Positions 1 to 13,191 of a DNA stretch of 64,000 bases are shown here, one piece after another (positions within the stretch are counted from its first letter, which is position 1; every line of letters starts with the position of its first letter). Made by a program: the position numbers and the translations under genes. Under the pieces are notes generated by a model that did no database searches, had not been told where the DNA came from, and was given only the letters and a program-made list of their open reading frames with translations. Source of the stretch: Phanerochaete sordida (Eukaryota > Basidiomycota > Agaricomycetes > Polyporales > Phanerochaetaceae); NCBI GenBank assembly GCA_019973155.2, contig BPQB01000002.1:744001-808000 (forward strand), in the 5' to 3' direction.

Positions 1-458
1 GGGTTGACGAAGGACATGGTCGGGCGCCGCTGCTGGGGGTTCTGGCGGAGGTGCGGGGCGCGAGCGTTCGTGTTCCGCCTGCTGTCTGCAGCTCCGGTGG
101 ACTTGGTCTGTCTCGAAGCGTTCGAGACGGCACGGCCGCGAGACCTGTCTTGCTCAGGTGCGCTCGCTGCGTGGGACTGCCTTGCGTCGCGCGGTGACGC
201 GCCTGCACCTCGCCTGCCCTCGTCCTCTTCCTCCGAAAGCACCTCGTGCAGCATCTCTCCCCAGCTGTCTCGGCTGCCAGCGTCATGGTTGTTCTTCGGC
301 GGCTGTTCGATGGGCCCGTTGTAAGGTATGTACCAGTCGTCGTCTGGGTCTTCGTCCTCTCTGTTGAGCGGCGATGAGGGGCCTGGTTTGGACGGGCCCG
401 CCCTCGAGGCGAAGATACCGAGACGAGACATGCGAGAAGGCGAACTTTGAACGGCCAT
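1..458 (-). CDS. Unknown protein, 5' part (cut by window edge)
   Basis: An uninterrupted minus-strand frame of about 152 codons starts at the ATG at 458 and runs off the left edge with no stop. The protein is polar and low in complexity: a Ser/Pro-rich start (MAVQSSPSRMSRLGIFASRA), an acidic patch followed by WYIPYNG, a Glu-rich stretch, then an Arg/Gln-rich region. I recognise no domain. An overlapping ATG at 462 in another frame stops after about 56 codons, so the 458 start is preferred. The gene is divergent from the MAPEG gene at 1000, so the 541 bp between them must carry both promoters. Confidence 0.6.
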   Translation of the reverse strand, partial: MAVQSSPSRMSRLGIFASRAGPSKPGPSSPLNREDEDPDDDWYIPYNGPIEQPPKNNHDAGSRDSWGEMLHEVLSEEEDEGRRGAGASPRDARQSHAASAPEQDRSRGRAVSNASRQTKSTGAADSRRNTNARAPHLRQNPQQRRPTMSFVN

Positions 459-999
459 TCATGTGCCTGAGTGAAGGCTAAGGAGTGTGAGATTGATTAT
501 CAGAAAAAAGAGGTATCTCTGGTGAGCAACCCGTCATCAGCAAGTTGCACAGATGTCCATGCGCGGGTCTACGCACATGACATTATTCGCCACGACAAGA
601 TGAAGGGGAAGGGAAGATGGATGTGCTGGTGGTGAGCTCATGCCTTGAAACCAAGGCTGGAGTCACGTGGCAATCTTTAGCTTACCATATATGGCAGGTA
701 GCTTCAAACCGTCTCCTCCGGCAGGTCTCTCACCGTCCACTACGACTCCGGGCTCGCTCTCTACGTCGGCGGCGGGCAAAGACATGGGTGTAACCGAAAC
801 CAGATGAATTTAGGCATCAGGATCTTCCAGTCGTCCTATAACCGCGAGCGTGTCGCGCATGAGTGCTTCGTCGCCCACGCGTACCGCGTCCAGGTATTAG
901 TCCTCCTTTTGGCTCCCAGCTTCACCGGTCCCATAAAAGGTTCCCATGGACGCATATCCCTCTGATATACCTGCTTGCTTTTTGCCACCACGACCAGCC
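459..999. promoter_or_regulatory. Divergent intergenic region
   Basis: 541 bp between the minus-strand gene starting at 458 and the plus-strand MAPEG gene at 1000. An ATAAAAG box lies at 933-939, about 60 bp before the MAPEG ATG, which is a plausible TATA-like element. No ORF here looks real. Confidence 0.4.
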
Positions 1000-1864
1000 A
1001 TGAACCTCAGCCTCGACACTCCTGGACTCGCCCTTTACTCTATCCCAGCAGTTTGGGCTACCGCGTTCTACCCAAATGTCGCCAGGGTACGCGTCTTTGA
1101 GGGCAGAACTGGGCTGTAGCTGACATATGCGCTTATTTACAGTGGCTAGTCATGAAGAACATGCGTGGATACACCAAGTGAGATATACCCTCTGTCCAAT
1201 GGCCCCGCTCGCTAACCTTCTAACAGCGTGACACCACGCGAAAACATGGGGCTGTTGAAGGACTCTCAGCAGCTTGACGAGTCTACTAGGAGCCGGTTGC
1301 TGCGCATGGCTGGGGCTCATCAGGTCAGTGACTCAGTGCGCTCTCGCGCTCTCTGAGTAACCTCAGCTGACTGGTAGCGGCGTTCTCACGCAGAACGGCA
1401 TGGAGAACCTTCCCATCTGGTTCGCTGCGGTGGCAAGTCCAATATGGTTCGTTCTCATGGTATGACGTCTGAACAAAGCCTACGCTTTAGCTCTCGGGCT
1501 ATGTTGCCGGTGTGCCTCATGACACCATGAACAGGCTTGCTGGTGGATAGTGAGTGTCCAGACTAGTAATAAACGATGATTTTCATAGTAGGCATACTCA
1601 GCCTCGCCCTTCGTCTTGTCTTCAACTACGTATACTTCAACCACACCACTGAAACTCAGAGCCATCTCCGGTATGTAGGACTACTGGACAGGCGCGAAGC
1701 TTGGCTGATAATGATTTTATCCGCCAGTACTTTCGTCTACTTCGCTGGCCTTTGTGAGCAATTATTTCCTGAACGTTTCGTGCCCTTGCTAATACGAGTC
1801 ATTAGCTCTTCCTTTGACTCTACTCATCAAGTCGGCGAACAAGCTTAGCGCGTCCGCATTCTAA
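1000..1864 (+). CDS. MAPEG-family membrane protein, copy A
   Basis: Eight small exons code for about 156 residues, the usual size for a MAPEG (membrane-associated, eicosanoid/glutathione metabolism) protein; members are often membrane glutathione transferases or peroxidases. The start matches both neighbours (LDTPGLALYSIPAVW). The exon after the third intron opens with NGMENLPIW, corresponding to the N-x-x-E-x-x-P/L signature. Later segments (SGYVAGVPHDTMNRLAGGY, LALRLVFNYVYF) fit four membrane helices. Exon 1 is 1000-1086. Intron 4 (1433-1490) starts with GCAAGT, so it is a GC-AG intron; copies B and C use GT there. The TAA stop is at 1862-1864. Substrate is not predictable from sequence. 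Confidence 0.88.
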
Positions 1865-2201
1865 GCGCATATCTCGACCGTGATATTCTGTACGCTTTCA
1901 TGTACCAATCAAGGTTCTTTGATGTCGTGGTTTCATTCAGGTTATCTCGAGCTCGGAGCTTCTGCGCAGATCTCGCGTCGTCCAGAGCGCATACGAAAGA
2001 GAGATGCACTGCACAACTTGGATATTTAATATTTCGGAATCGTAGCGATTTCTCTTCTTACGGTGGATGCCGCCCCGAACCCAGGACTTGCCTGAATGAC
2101 AATAGTGGCAGGCTTGACGTGCGTCTACGTCACAGGTTCTGTGGTGGCACACATCGCGTCGTGGTCCTGCCACTTTGGGCAAAATCGGTCTTCGATGTCG
2201 G

Positions 2202-2208
2202 TATAAAA
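2202..2208 (+). promoter_or_regulatory. TATA box of MAPEG copy B
   Basis: TATAAAA lies 59 bp upstream of the ATG at 2267, preceded by GTCGG and followed by CGTGCATGC. Spacing and sequence fit a core promoter TATA box. Confidence 0.6.
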
Positions 2209-2266
2209 CGTGCATGCATCGGCGCATACACCAAGGCCCTCTCTGCTCACTCGACTTCCTGCCACC

Positions 2267-3153
2267 ATGTCCTCCCCCAGCATCAACCTCAGCACACCTG
2301 GCCTTGCCTTGTACTCCCTGCCCGCGGCATGGGTCGTCGCGTTCTATCCCAACTACATGAGGGTACGTGCATGCCGCTTTGGGAGGGTTCGCGATTGATG
2401 ACCGCGACGTCGTCCGTCATTCACAGGCTCAGTCGATGAAGAAGTTGCGCGGATACAGCAAGTAAAGCATTGCATACCACCTTTTGACGGGCTGCATTCT
2501 GACTCTCCTTCCCGACTCTCAGCGTGAAGCCGCGCGAAAACGCGGAACTCCTCAAGGACTCGTCTGAGACGCTCGATGAAACTACCAGAAACCGTCTCGC
2601 GAGGATGATCGGGGCTCATCAGGTGCATACAATCAGTTAAAGCGCGCATACACGGACTGAGCAGTCCCGCCTGTGCGCAGAACGGCATGGAGAATCTTCC
2701 AATCTGGTTCGCCGCGGTCGTGAGTTGGCATCTTCCCTGGGAACACAACATCTGATGGCCATGATACCTAGCTTGCAGGACATGTCGCAGGCCTTCCGCA
2801 TCGCACGATGAACATGTTCGCCGGCGGATAGTGAGTTCCAGTCTTCCCAGACGATCCTGATACCCGCTGATGCTCTACAGCCTCGCTCTCCGGCTTCTCT
2901 ACAATTATATCTACTTCAATCAGAGGACCGAGGCTGAAGCCAGATATCGGTATGTACCCACAAACGCTGCGCAGCATACCCAAACCCTGCTGACGCGGAA
3001 TATATCTCCAGTACTTTGGTCTACTTCGCCGGTCTTGGTAAGCGCGCAACGCCCATACCTCTTCGCCCCATACCGATCTGTTTCCCCCCGACAGGATTCC
3101 CCATCACGCTTATGATCAAGGCAGCGAACAAGCTGCGCGCCGCTGCGTTCTGA
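2267..3153 (+). CDS. MAPEG-family membrane protein, copy B
   Basis: Second tandem copy with the same eight-exon structure and intron phases as copies A and C. It starts at a good Kozak context (GCCACCATG). The N-terminus is longer by a few residues (MSSPSINLSTPGLALYSLPA). The MAPEG signature is NGMENLPIWFAAV, followed by LAGHVAGLPHRTMNMFAGGY and LALRLLYNYIYFNQ. It ends in a Lys/Ala-rich tail (IKAANKLRAAAF) and TGA at 3151-3153. All seven introns have GT donors. It is probably a recent local duplicate of its neighbours; any difference in function is unknown. Confidence 0.88.
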
Positions 3154-3450
3154 AAGCTCTTTTGTTGTCACGCAGACTTCGCGATGTAAGCTACACAGTC
3201 TGTGATCATTATTTGACGCAGTCATGAAAGTGGACCATTTATCCGTGTTCGCCTTGAGAGCGTGCCACGACCCAGTCATCCTCCGCGCTTGCGCCCAACT
3301 TACGCCAAGCACGCATGCGCAAGAAAGTCTCTCAATAACACACTACATCACTGGTTGCTATGTATATGCACCCCGAGAGCCGATCTCTGCCCGCATATTG
3401 TCAGATCGAGCAAGAGTGCTGGGACCACGTTTGTGCAACGCCCGTCCTGA

Positions 3451-3456
3451 TATAAG
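3451..3456 (+). promoter_or_regulatory. TATA-like box of MAPEG copy C
   Basis: TATAAG follows CCTGA 58 bp before the ATG at 3509. This is the same spacing as the TATAAAA of copy B, so it is likely the equivalent promoter element. Confidence 0.45.
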
Positions 3457-3508
3457 ATGCACTCTCGTCTTGCTTCGCAGGCTAACCATTACCACGACCT
3501 TCTGCACC

Positions 3509-4373
3509 ATGCCTTTCAGCCTCGACACCCCTGGACTTGCTCTCTATTCCATCCCCGCGGTGTGGTTCACTGCGTTCTACCCGTCGTTCATCCGCGTGAG
3601 TGTCAGGGACGAGTCTGACATTCGCGAAGCTCACTCTGGGCGCATACACAGTTCATCCAGATGTCGAACACTATAGGGTACAACAAGTAAGCATCCGTGC
3701 CGCCTTATTTTCTGGGAATCCAAATTGAACTACGGTTTCTAGCGTCCTTCCTCGCGCTAACATGGCGCGCCTCAAAGACAACCAGAAGCTCGACCAAGCG
3801 ACGCGCGACCGCCTCGCGCGCATGATCGGTGCCCATGAGGTGAGCAGCAGGCCCGGAGCCCACACCTCGCATCGAGCACTCACGTCCTCGCGTCTAGAAC
3901 GGCATGGAGAACCTCCCGCTCTGGATCGGCGCAGTTGTAAGTCCGGTTTCCGCGGCGCAGCCTGCCAACGCGCTCACGCCTGTTACGTAGCTCGCGGGGT
4001 ATATTGCGGGCCTCCCGCACAGCACGCTGAACACGTTCGCACTGGGATAGTGAGTTGTGCTTAAGAGTGGCTGCTCAATTATGTTGGCTGACATGCTACT
4101 TGCAGTGTTGGCCTCCGTGTGCTGTATAATTTTATCTACATCAACCACACGTCGGAGGCTGTAAGCAACCTGCGGTAAGCTGTGTTGAAAAGCCCACAAA
4201 CAAGCTTTGCTGATGAGATCCGTATCCCAGCTCCTTGACTTTCTTCACCGGTCTTGGTAAGTCAAAACCCTTCCCCGCTCTCGCCACGTCTGATGGTACA
4301 GTATGTGCGTGTCGCAGCGTTCCCCTTGACCCTGCTCGTGAAATCTGCAAACAAACTCGCAGCGAGCGTGTAG
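3509..4373 (+). CDS. MAPEG-family membrane protein, copy C
   Basis: Third tandem MAPEG copy with eight exons and conserved phases. The start is MPFSLDTPGLALYSIPAVWF. The third exon contains LDQATRDRLARMIGAHE, then NGMENLPLWIGAV, LAGYIAGLPHSTLNTFALGY and LRVLYNFIYINH. The last exon ends LLVKSANKLAASV with TAG at 4371-4373. It is the most diverged copy in the second exon (FIQMSNTIGYN rather than a Lys-rich MKNMRGYTN). All introns are GT-AG. The family usually acts in endoplasmic reticulum or other internal membranes on lipid or glutathione substrates; I cannot say which applies here. Confidence 0.88.
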
Positions 4374-4901
4374 ATTCTCATGACCTCATGCTGTACATAC
4401 GTAGCGACCATCTGTCATACCTCTGAATCGTGCTCAGACTGCACTCCGGTCCTTTCGAAAATTCATCTTGTGATTCAATTTCTTGGAATCTTGTCGCTTT
4501 CCTCTCATGTGGCGGCTTGCGGATACTGCGGTCCGGAGAGCTGTTATGGCGCCTAATACTTGATGAGGTCATCGCGTTATTTCGGGCCAATTTCTTGGCC
4601 AATTTCCGGGGATTTCTCGCCTCGAGTGACCGCGTAACGGCCGCAGCGCGTCTCTACTCTGTACTTCCACCTTTCTGTGTTCTCGCTGGTCGTCGCGGAA
4701 ACCACTTGCCCCCAGACTTACGCAGAATTTGCGTGCAGCCACGGTCCGACACGGTGAAAATGGCGAACGGAGCACATGTCCAGGTGCAGTGATCGATAGC
4801 ATCCGCGGGGCAGCCGGACCGCGTGCTGCCACCCTCGGACAGGGTACAAAAGCGCGAGCTGTGGATGCCCAGGAGGACCCACAAATCCCACGGACGCAAC
4901 C
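4374..4901. promoter_or_regulatory. Intergenic region before the aldo/keto reductase
   Basis: 528 bp without a convincing gene. A TACAAAAG box lies at about 4845-4852, 50 bp before the aldo/keto reductase ATG, in the position expected of a TATA-like element. Confidence 0.35.
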
Positions 4902-6240
4902 ATGGTCGACCAGCCCAAGATCAAGCTCAACAACGGCGTCGAGATCCCCGCCCTCGGCCTCGGTACGTCGGAGCGCGTGCCACCGCGCTCAGGCTCTGCT
5001 GACGGACGGCTGCGATACAGGCACCTGGCAGTCGAAGCCGGAAGAGGTCATCCACGCTGTCGAGTACAGCCTGAAGGAGGTTGGGTACAGGCATATCGAC
5101 TGTGCTTGGTAAGTTTGAGCTGCGCTTTGCTTTGGTGTCATGACCAACGTCTGTTAGGGCGTACGCAAACGAGAAGGAAGTCGGCGAGGGAATTCGTCGC
5201 TCCGGCGTCCCGCGCGAAGAGATCTTTGTGCGTGTCTCTGTACGTATACGCACCCGGTCTGGGACTGACGGACAGTCGCGACTTCTAGGTGACCAGCAAG
5301 CTCTGGAGTACGCGCCACAACAACGTCGAGAAGGCTCTTGACGAGTCTCTCGCGAACTTGGGCCTGGAGTACCTGGACCGTACGTTCGCACAAACGCCCC
5401 AATCCAGCCCGTCGTGCTGATAGCCATGCTTACACGCAGTGTATCTGGTCCACTGGCCTGTCCACCTGAACCCCGACGGCAACCACCCCAACATCCCCAC
5501 GAAGCCCGACGGCACCCGTGACGTCGTCGAGGACTGGCACATCCGGCAGACGTGGGAGCAGATGGAGGCGGTCTACAAGAAGGGTACGTTACCCCTCTCC
5601 CACCACAACCCTCACACCCCCTCACATCCCCCAGGCAAAGTGCGCGCGATCGGCGTCTCGAACTGCTCGGAGAAGATCCTGGAGCAGCTGCTCCCGCACG
5701 CGACCGTCGTGCCCGCGGTCGACCAGCTCGAGATCCACCTGTACAACCCGCAGCACGAGCTGTGCGCGTACCTGCAGTCCAAGGGCATCGTCCCGCAGGC
5801 GTACTCGCCGCTCGGCTCGACCGGCTCGCCGCTCCTCCAGGACGAGCGTGCGTCCGCGATCGCGCAGCGGCACAACCTGCAGACTGCGGACGTGCTGCTT
5901 GGCTACATCCGTACGTTGGCGTTTGCTGGTTTTTGGGTGTCCGTGCACTGACGAAGGCCGCAGTCGCCAAGGGCTACGTCGTCCTGCCCAAGTCCGTGAC
6001 CCCGTCGCGCATCGCTGCGAACTTCAAGGGTGCGCTGGCCGCGCACAAGACGCTGACGAAGGAGGACATCGAGCAGCTCGACAAGGTCGCCGCGGCTGGC
6101 AAGCAGAAGCGGTTTATCATGCCGCCATGGCGTAAGTACCTTCGGCTCTGCACAAAATTTTAGTACTGACAGTGTTGCTAGCCGTGGACCTTGGTTTCAG
6201 GGATTGGCCAGGACACACCCCCTTGAACATGCATATCTAG
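4902..6240 (+). CDS. Aldo/keto reductase (AKR superfamily)
   Basis: About 310 residues over eight exons, a full-length NADPH-dependent aldo/keto reductase. The fold starts with KLNNGVEIPALGLGTW. The catalytic tetrad is visible: Asp and Tyr in HIDCAWAYANE, Lys in VTSKLW, His in LVHWP. The cofactor-binding end has VLPKSVTPSRI, with the Lys-Ser and Arg used for the NADPH phosphate. The tail PWPVDLGFRDWPGH is coded by the last exon after an intron at about 6132-6180. The subgroup resembles fungal glycerol/aldehyde reductases (GCY1/YPR1 type), but substrate is not determined. The TAG stop is 6238-6240. It converges on SMC1, with about 210 bp between stop codons. Confidence 0.9.
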
Positions 6241-6449
6241 AGGTTTCGTAGAAATTGTAACAGTAGATCAAGGATTCTTTGACTGAACTCAGAAGGGGGC
6301 GTGGGGGACGCCAACGGCGGCTCGAGCCAACGACTGTTTCCTGATGTTCAAGATATATTACATGGGTCCTAGCGTCACAAGCATAGCTGAATCTGACAGC
6401 AAATTCGACACAGAATACAGAGGCGTGGTGGGTATCGATGGTATCGCAT

Positions 6450-9400
6450 CTACTCAGCGTACTGCGTAAGCTGTGGAAGAAACCTGTTAGCGGATGTTTT
6501 GGCGAGCGTACACCCAGCATGCACTCACATCCAGCGTCAGCGTGCGCGAACTGTTCACATCCTGGTCGCGGTAGATGCCGACGAGCGAGCTGCTGCGCTC
6601 GTAGAGCGAGCCCTTGAGGCTGATGACGATGAATTGGAACGCGTCCGACGCGTGCGCGCGGATGTAGTTCGCGATCTTCGCGACGTTCGTGTTGTCGAGC
6701 GCCGCGTCGACCTCGTCGAGCACGAAGAACGGCGCGGGTTGGTAGCTGTGGATCGCGAAGAGCAGCGCGAGCGCCGCGATCGTCTTCTCGCCGCCCGACA
6801 GCTGCTCCATGTCCCGGAACCGCTTCATGGGCGGCATCGCGTGGTACTTGATGCCTGCGTTGTACGGCTCCTAGAGGAGGATCAGATGCGAGAAGGATCG
6901 TGGTCGACAGAGTTACGTACCTCGCTATCCTCCAAACTCAGATATGCGACACCGCCCATAGGCGCAGCTTTGCCCTTCGTGAGGTCCTTGTAGACTTGGT
7001 CAATGCGTTCCGAGATGTGATTGTAGGCCTTGTTAAACATATCGCATCTGGCAAGAACGTAAGTTCACCGTCCTCGAGTCTTCCAGAAGACCACATACCT
7101 TCGCTTCTTGATGTCATTGAACGTATCTCGAGCGGCCTTAGACTCCTTACGAGCCTTGTCCGCTTCCTTTTCGGTCTCGAGCAGCTTGTCCTCGACGTCC
7201 TCCAGCCTGGATGACTGGTCAGAGTCAACCATGAGCGACACAGCGAGAGTACCAACCTATCAATCGCCTTCAAATTGGGAGCCATCTTCTCGATGTCAGA
7301 AGTTAATTTCGCAATCTGCTCGTCTAGCTGGCCAAGTCTTTCTGCGGAGCCATCCTAGAGCATCAAAATCAGTATGTGGGGTATCGACAAGAGAAGTACA
7401 GCAGACTAACCTCGAGGTCTTCCTCATCCAATGAAGAAAAGTCGACTTCGATGCCGAAGTCTGACACCCGCTTGACTTGTTGGCTACCTTCATCGTCCTC
7501 GTCCACATCCATGGCGACTTCGTCACGGAGATTCTGCAGGACATGTCAACAGCGTGGAAGGGGAGGCAGATAAAGAACCCTTACCTCTTCCATGGGGACG
7601 TTCTTCAAGTTGCCCTGGATGAGCGGGAGCTTGATCTCTTCTAGGCGGCACCTGCGATAGATCGCTGACCGCTCGAGACCAAGTTTCTCAATTTCGTCAT
7701 TCTACAGACTTGTCAGTGCATCTTTCAGAAAACCCCACGAAGCATGCACCTTGGTCGCAATCTCCTTCAACACTTGATCCAGAGCCTTGGCCGACTTCCC
7801 TGCCTTCTTCTTGACTTGCTCAACGACCTTGTTCTTCTCTTCCAGGTCCTCATTGGCGGTCTTGAGCTCTTCCTGTAGCTCAGCGATGGCCTCCTCGGCC
7901 TCGCGGAGCTCCTCCTGTATGCGCTCCTTCGTCTGCTCGTGCGTCTCGAGATTCGCCTCCTCCGTCTCGATGGTCGCGTCGAGCGTGCGTAGGCGCTCCT
8001 CCGTCGCACGGAGCTGCTCCTCCTCGAACTGCGACTGATGCGTCAGCCGCGCGATCTGCGTGTCGAACTGCAAGCGCGCGGCGCTCGACTCCTCAGCTGC
8101 GCGCAGCTGGCGCTCCTCGAACTCGCGGATGCTCTCGACGCCGATGTCTTCACAGAACTCGGCGAAAACCTCAGCCTCGGCCTCGTCGATCGTGGACTTG
8201 AGCGCTTCGATCTGCTCCTGGAGCCGGTCGTGTTTCGTCTGCGCCTCGCGCAGGGCGGGCTGCTCCTGGCGCAGTTGGCCGTCGACGTGCTTGATCTCTT
8301 CTTTGATACCATTGAGCCGCAACTTGCAGGCGCTCTGCAGGGGAAGAATATTAGCGGTACGAAAATTCAGTTCAATGTGGTGCCTACCAGGTCATCCCTG
8401 GCGACAGCCAGCGCAGGCTCTAATCGCGAAATCTCAGCAAGCAAGTTATCATCAGCCTTGCCCCGTGGCTTGTTTTTGTTGAGTTCTTGCAGGTCGTTCA
8501 GTAGTCTGTCGCGGGAACGCTGAAGACCTTGCACGTCCTTCTCTTCCCACTTCTTGCCGTTGCCGTGGGTGCTCCGACCACCAGTCATCAGACCGCTCTT
8601 GTGGATGATAGTGCCATCCAGAGTCACGGCTGTGCAGTGTCATCAGCTTCAACAATGGTATAGTCGCGAGCGAAGTGTCTGACCCTTGATTTCCTGCCCT
8701 CTTTCGAAGCAAACGTGCCTCGCAATTTCGATGGTGTCGCACACCAAGGCATTTCCGCATGCGTGGTGAATCGCACGCTCAACGACTGGGTCGTACTGAA
8801 TCACATCAACGGCAAGACGCGCGCCCTTCGCGAACGAGCGGAATTTATCGTTGATAGGCTTCGCCTGGATGGTATCGAGTGGGATGAAGGTCGCCTGACC
8901 TGCGCGCTGATTGCGCATATACTGGGAAAACCATGAAGTTGAGAATCGGTTCCACTCGAGATATCGCAATAAATACCTCGATGCAGTCTATGGCAGTTTT
9001 CTCTTCGTCGACGACCACAGCATCAATATTGCGGCCAAGCACCGTCGAGACGGCCAGTTCGTACTTGCGCTGGGTCGGCTTGCAGAGATCGACGACGCGT
9101 CCCCGCACGCCTGGGAAGATACGCTGAAGGTTCGCGAGCGTCTCCTTCAGCTTCGCCTCGCGCTCAGACTCCTTCTGGTCGACGCCAGCTTGTAGAAGTT
9201 GCTGGTGGACGCTGACGAGCTTCTCGTTGAGCTCCTGCTCGAGCTGACTGTGCGAGTGCACGCGTCAGTTCAAAGCCGGATGAAAGTGTGACTATAGAAG
9301 GCGTACGTGATACGCGTGCGCTCTGCCTGCTGGTTTTCCAGCTCAGTCCTGGCATTCTTCAGCTGGTCGTTCAGTTCTTTGATCTTCTCCTCCAGCTGTG

Positions 9401-11154
9401 TATGCTCATCAACACAGCACAACTTGGCGATAGACGATTACATGCCTCAGTCCGACGCCGCCTGGCAGTCTCCTCATCCTCGCCGAGCTTTGTCCTACGG
9501 GCAGTCAGCTGCTCAATCTTGTCCTTCAGCTGCGCAAGATTGCGCGCTGCGGTCTTCTCTTCTCGCGAGAGCGTCTCGAGCGACTGGCGCTCCTCGACCG
9601 CAAGAACACTGGCTTGGGCCTTCCTGCATGACGCGACGCGCATATATGCGCCTCCGGTGAGTACCGTGGGAATAGCAAATAATGGAGAGTGCATACAGTC
9701 TGCGGTACTCCTCAAGTCTCTCTTCGCTCAGGGCAAGATTCCCTTGACTCGCTTGAAGGGCCGCTTCTGTGAGTGGTAGAACGGTCAGCATGTCTGTCTC
9801 GCTATGGAAGATGGCACGGACCTTGTGCAGCGTCAGCCGCAGTCTGGACGACCTGGAGGTCCCGCCGGAGCTGCTGCAGCTTCGCGCGCTGTTTGTCCGC
9901 GTCTTTTCTGACCTGCTCGGAGATCTTGCTTGCGTTATCCCGCTTGCGCCTTGAGTGCGCGATCTGCGCTTCGATCTGTACCAGCTCAGGGCGCTGCGCG
10001 AAGCATTAGCACTGCGCTTGTTGTGTCAGCGAGTGCGCGCACCTTGCCCTCGAGGGCCTTCTCCGCCCGCTTCACGCGTTTCTCCCTCTGCATGACAGCG
10101 GTGCGCGCGCGGGCCTGTTCAGCGCGTGCGCCTTCAAGCTCGGCATCGTTTTCGCGCTGTTCCTCCCGCAGGTCCGCGAGCGTCTCGTTCTGCCGCCGAA
10201 TGTCTTCCGCGTGGGACGTTAGGGCCTGCTGAATGTGATGCAGCTTGAACAAGATACGGTGCAGAATCGCGTCGTCCTGTCAAGCCGTTAGTAGTCTGGC
10301 ATTAGTCGTGGAAATACAATATGGGGGCGTACCCTGTCCTGGCAGAGCTGCTCGAATCTCTCAGCCTCCCCCTTCTGTTCCTTATACTGCTTAATCTCGC
10401 CGGCGATGCCCCTCCGCTTCGTGAAGTTGAAGGTCGCGTTCTCCGTGGCCCGCTCCTGCTCCTGCTTTGCCCGCTCATATTCCGGTGCGAGTTCGAGCGA
10501 ACCGCTGATCTGGTCGATGAGGCGTGAGAGTTCCTTCGGTGACTGCGAAGCGACGGCCTCAACGTCTCCCTGGAAGACGAGGAAGTTCTTGGCTTTGACG
10601 AGGATGTTCAGAGACGTAAGCCGCTCGTTGTATGCGCTGTACGTGACGACTTTGTTATTGAGCCTGTACTCAGATGCTCCTGTAGTTGAGATTCTGAGTG
10701 TACCAGTAAGCTTTCCGCCGCTCAGGTAGTCCCTGTGGCACTCACGTTCTTTGGAACTGCCATTCCTTTCCATCTGCGTCCTGAATGACAGCAAGTACCC
10801 AAGCCTTTTTCGCTGTTCCTTCGCCGTCGCCCTCATCCTCGTCGTCTGGCGTAGCCTCTGAAGGTAGCTCCTCCCCGTTTCGTGCTAGCCGTCGGCCACG
10901 GTAAACGAGATCCTTGAGTTGACTACTCCTCAGCTGCGCGCTTTTTACGCCAAGCACAAACGAGATGGCGTCCATGAGGTTCGACTTCCCCGCTCCATTT
11001 GGGCCGATGACCGAGGTGAAGTTGTGGAAGGGCCCGATAGTTTGGTGCTCTCTGTGTGAGCCGTCGCGCTCTTGAGCCTCTTAATCGTGCACCGCGGCAA
11101 AGCGACGTACCTGTACGACTTGAAGTCGCACACTTCTATGCGTATGAGCGGCAT
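6450..11154 (-). CDS. SMC1: Cohesin subunit SMC1
   Basis: A large multi-exon minus-strand gene for the SMC1 ATPase of cohesin, which with SMC3 forms the ring holding sister chromatids. The N-terminus is [15 protein letters not shown], then an intron splitting the Arg codon. The next exon has [19 protein letters not shown] (Walker A, about 10980-11010) and [19 protein letters not shown]. Long coiled coils flank a hinge at about 8650-9260 ([38 protein letters not shown] after it). The C-terminal head has [20 protein letters not shown] (ABC signature) and [15 protein letters not shown] (Walker B) near 6690-6810. The last exon holds only LTQYAE and the stop at 6450-6452. The [12 protein letters not shown] and SSRTLTLD motifs identify SMC1 rather than SMC3. 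Confidence 0.95.
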
Positions 11155-11618
11155 TCCGGTCGCTTCTACGAAAACTGGGGAGGAGGACCGACGGGGAGCG
11201 CGGTGGTCAGACGCGAGGAAGCAATTGAACGGCGTGACGCGCGTATCGCGTTGTGTCACGCGGCCCTGTTTGGGAAAACCCCGAGCACGTGCCAAGGGCG
11301 GGCCACAACTTTCCGCTGACCTGCGGTCAGCCTGTTGACAGTTGTCAGTCTCGTCTCTCAAAAGCTGGAATTTTCAAAGCATATGGAAAATGCGTATACT
11401 GCCAGACGGCCCCAAATATTTCTTGCAAAATCGTTGCAGGTGAGCGCGGTGCCACCGCTTTTCGTAAAGCCGTGTTCGTCAAGAGCGTATGGCATACGAT
11501 ACGATATATATAACAGGTGCGTACACGAACTCTAGCGGCAAGTAATACCCCAAGCCCCAAGCATATGTGAAGAACGTCACTTGAACAAAGGTAAAACAAT
11601 AAGTGTTGAGGCAAGATT
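11155..11618. other. Intergenic region between SMC1 and the peroxidase
   Basis: 464 bp holding the SMC1 upstream region and the 3' end of the manganese peroxidase gene. I see no gene and no clear TATA box for SMC1, as is common for housekeeping genes. Confidence 0.4.
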
Positions 11619-13090
<1,472 letters not shown>

Positions 13091-13183
13091 TGCGTTTGTG
13101 AAGCGATATGAGGCTCGAAGAGCGAGGAATGAACTGGCTGGAGAACCCGGCTGTCCTGGGGTCCACACTGGAGTCCTTTGTGG

Positions 13184-13191
13184 CTTTTATA
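13184..13191 (-). promoter_or_regulatory. TATA box of the manganese peroxidase gene
   Basis: TATAAAAG on the minus strand, about 95 bp upstream of the ATG at 13090. An inverted CCAAT (ATTGG) lies near 13210 and a CCAAT near 13245, both common in promoters of this gene class. Confidence 0.65.

Noticed and set aside
4927..5970. 347-codon minus-strand open frame opposite the aldo/keto reductase.
   Set aside because: Arg/Ser/Ala-rich shadow of GC-rich coding sequence; no domain, and the plus-strand exons are certain.
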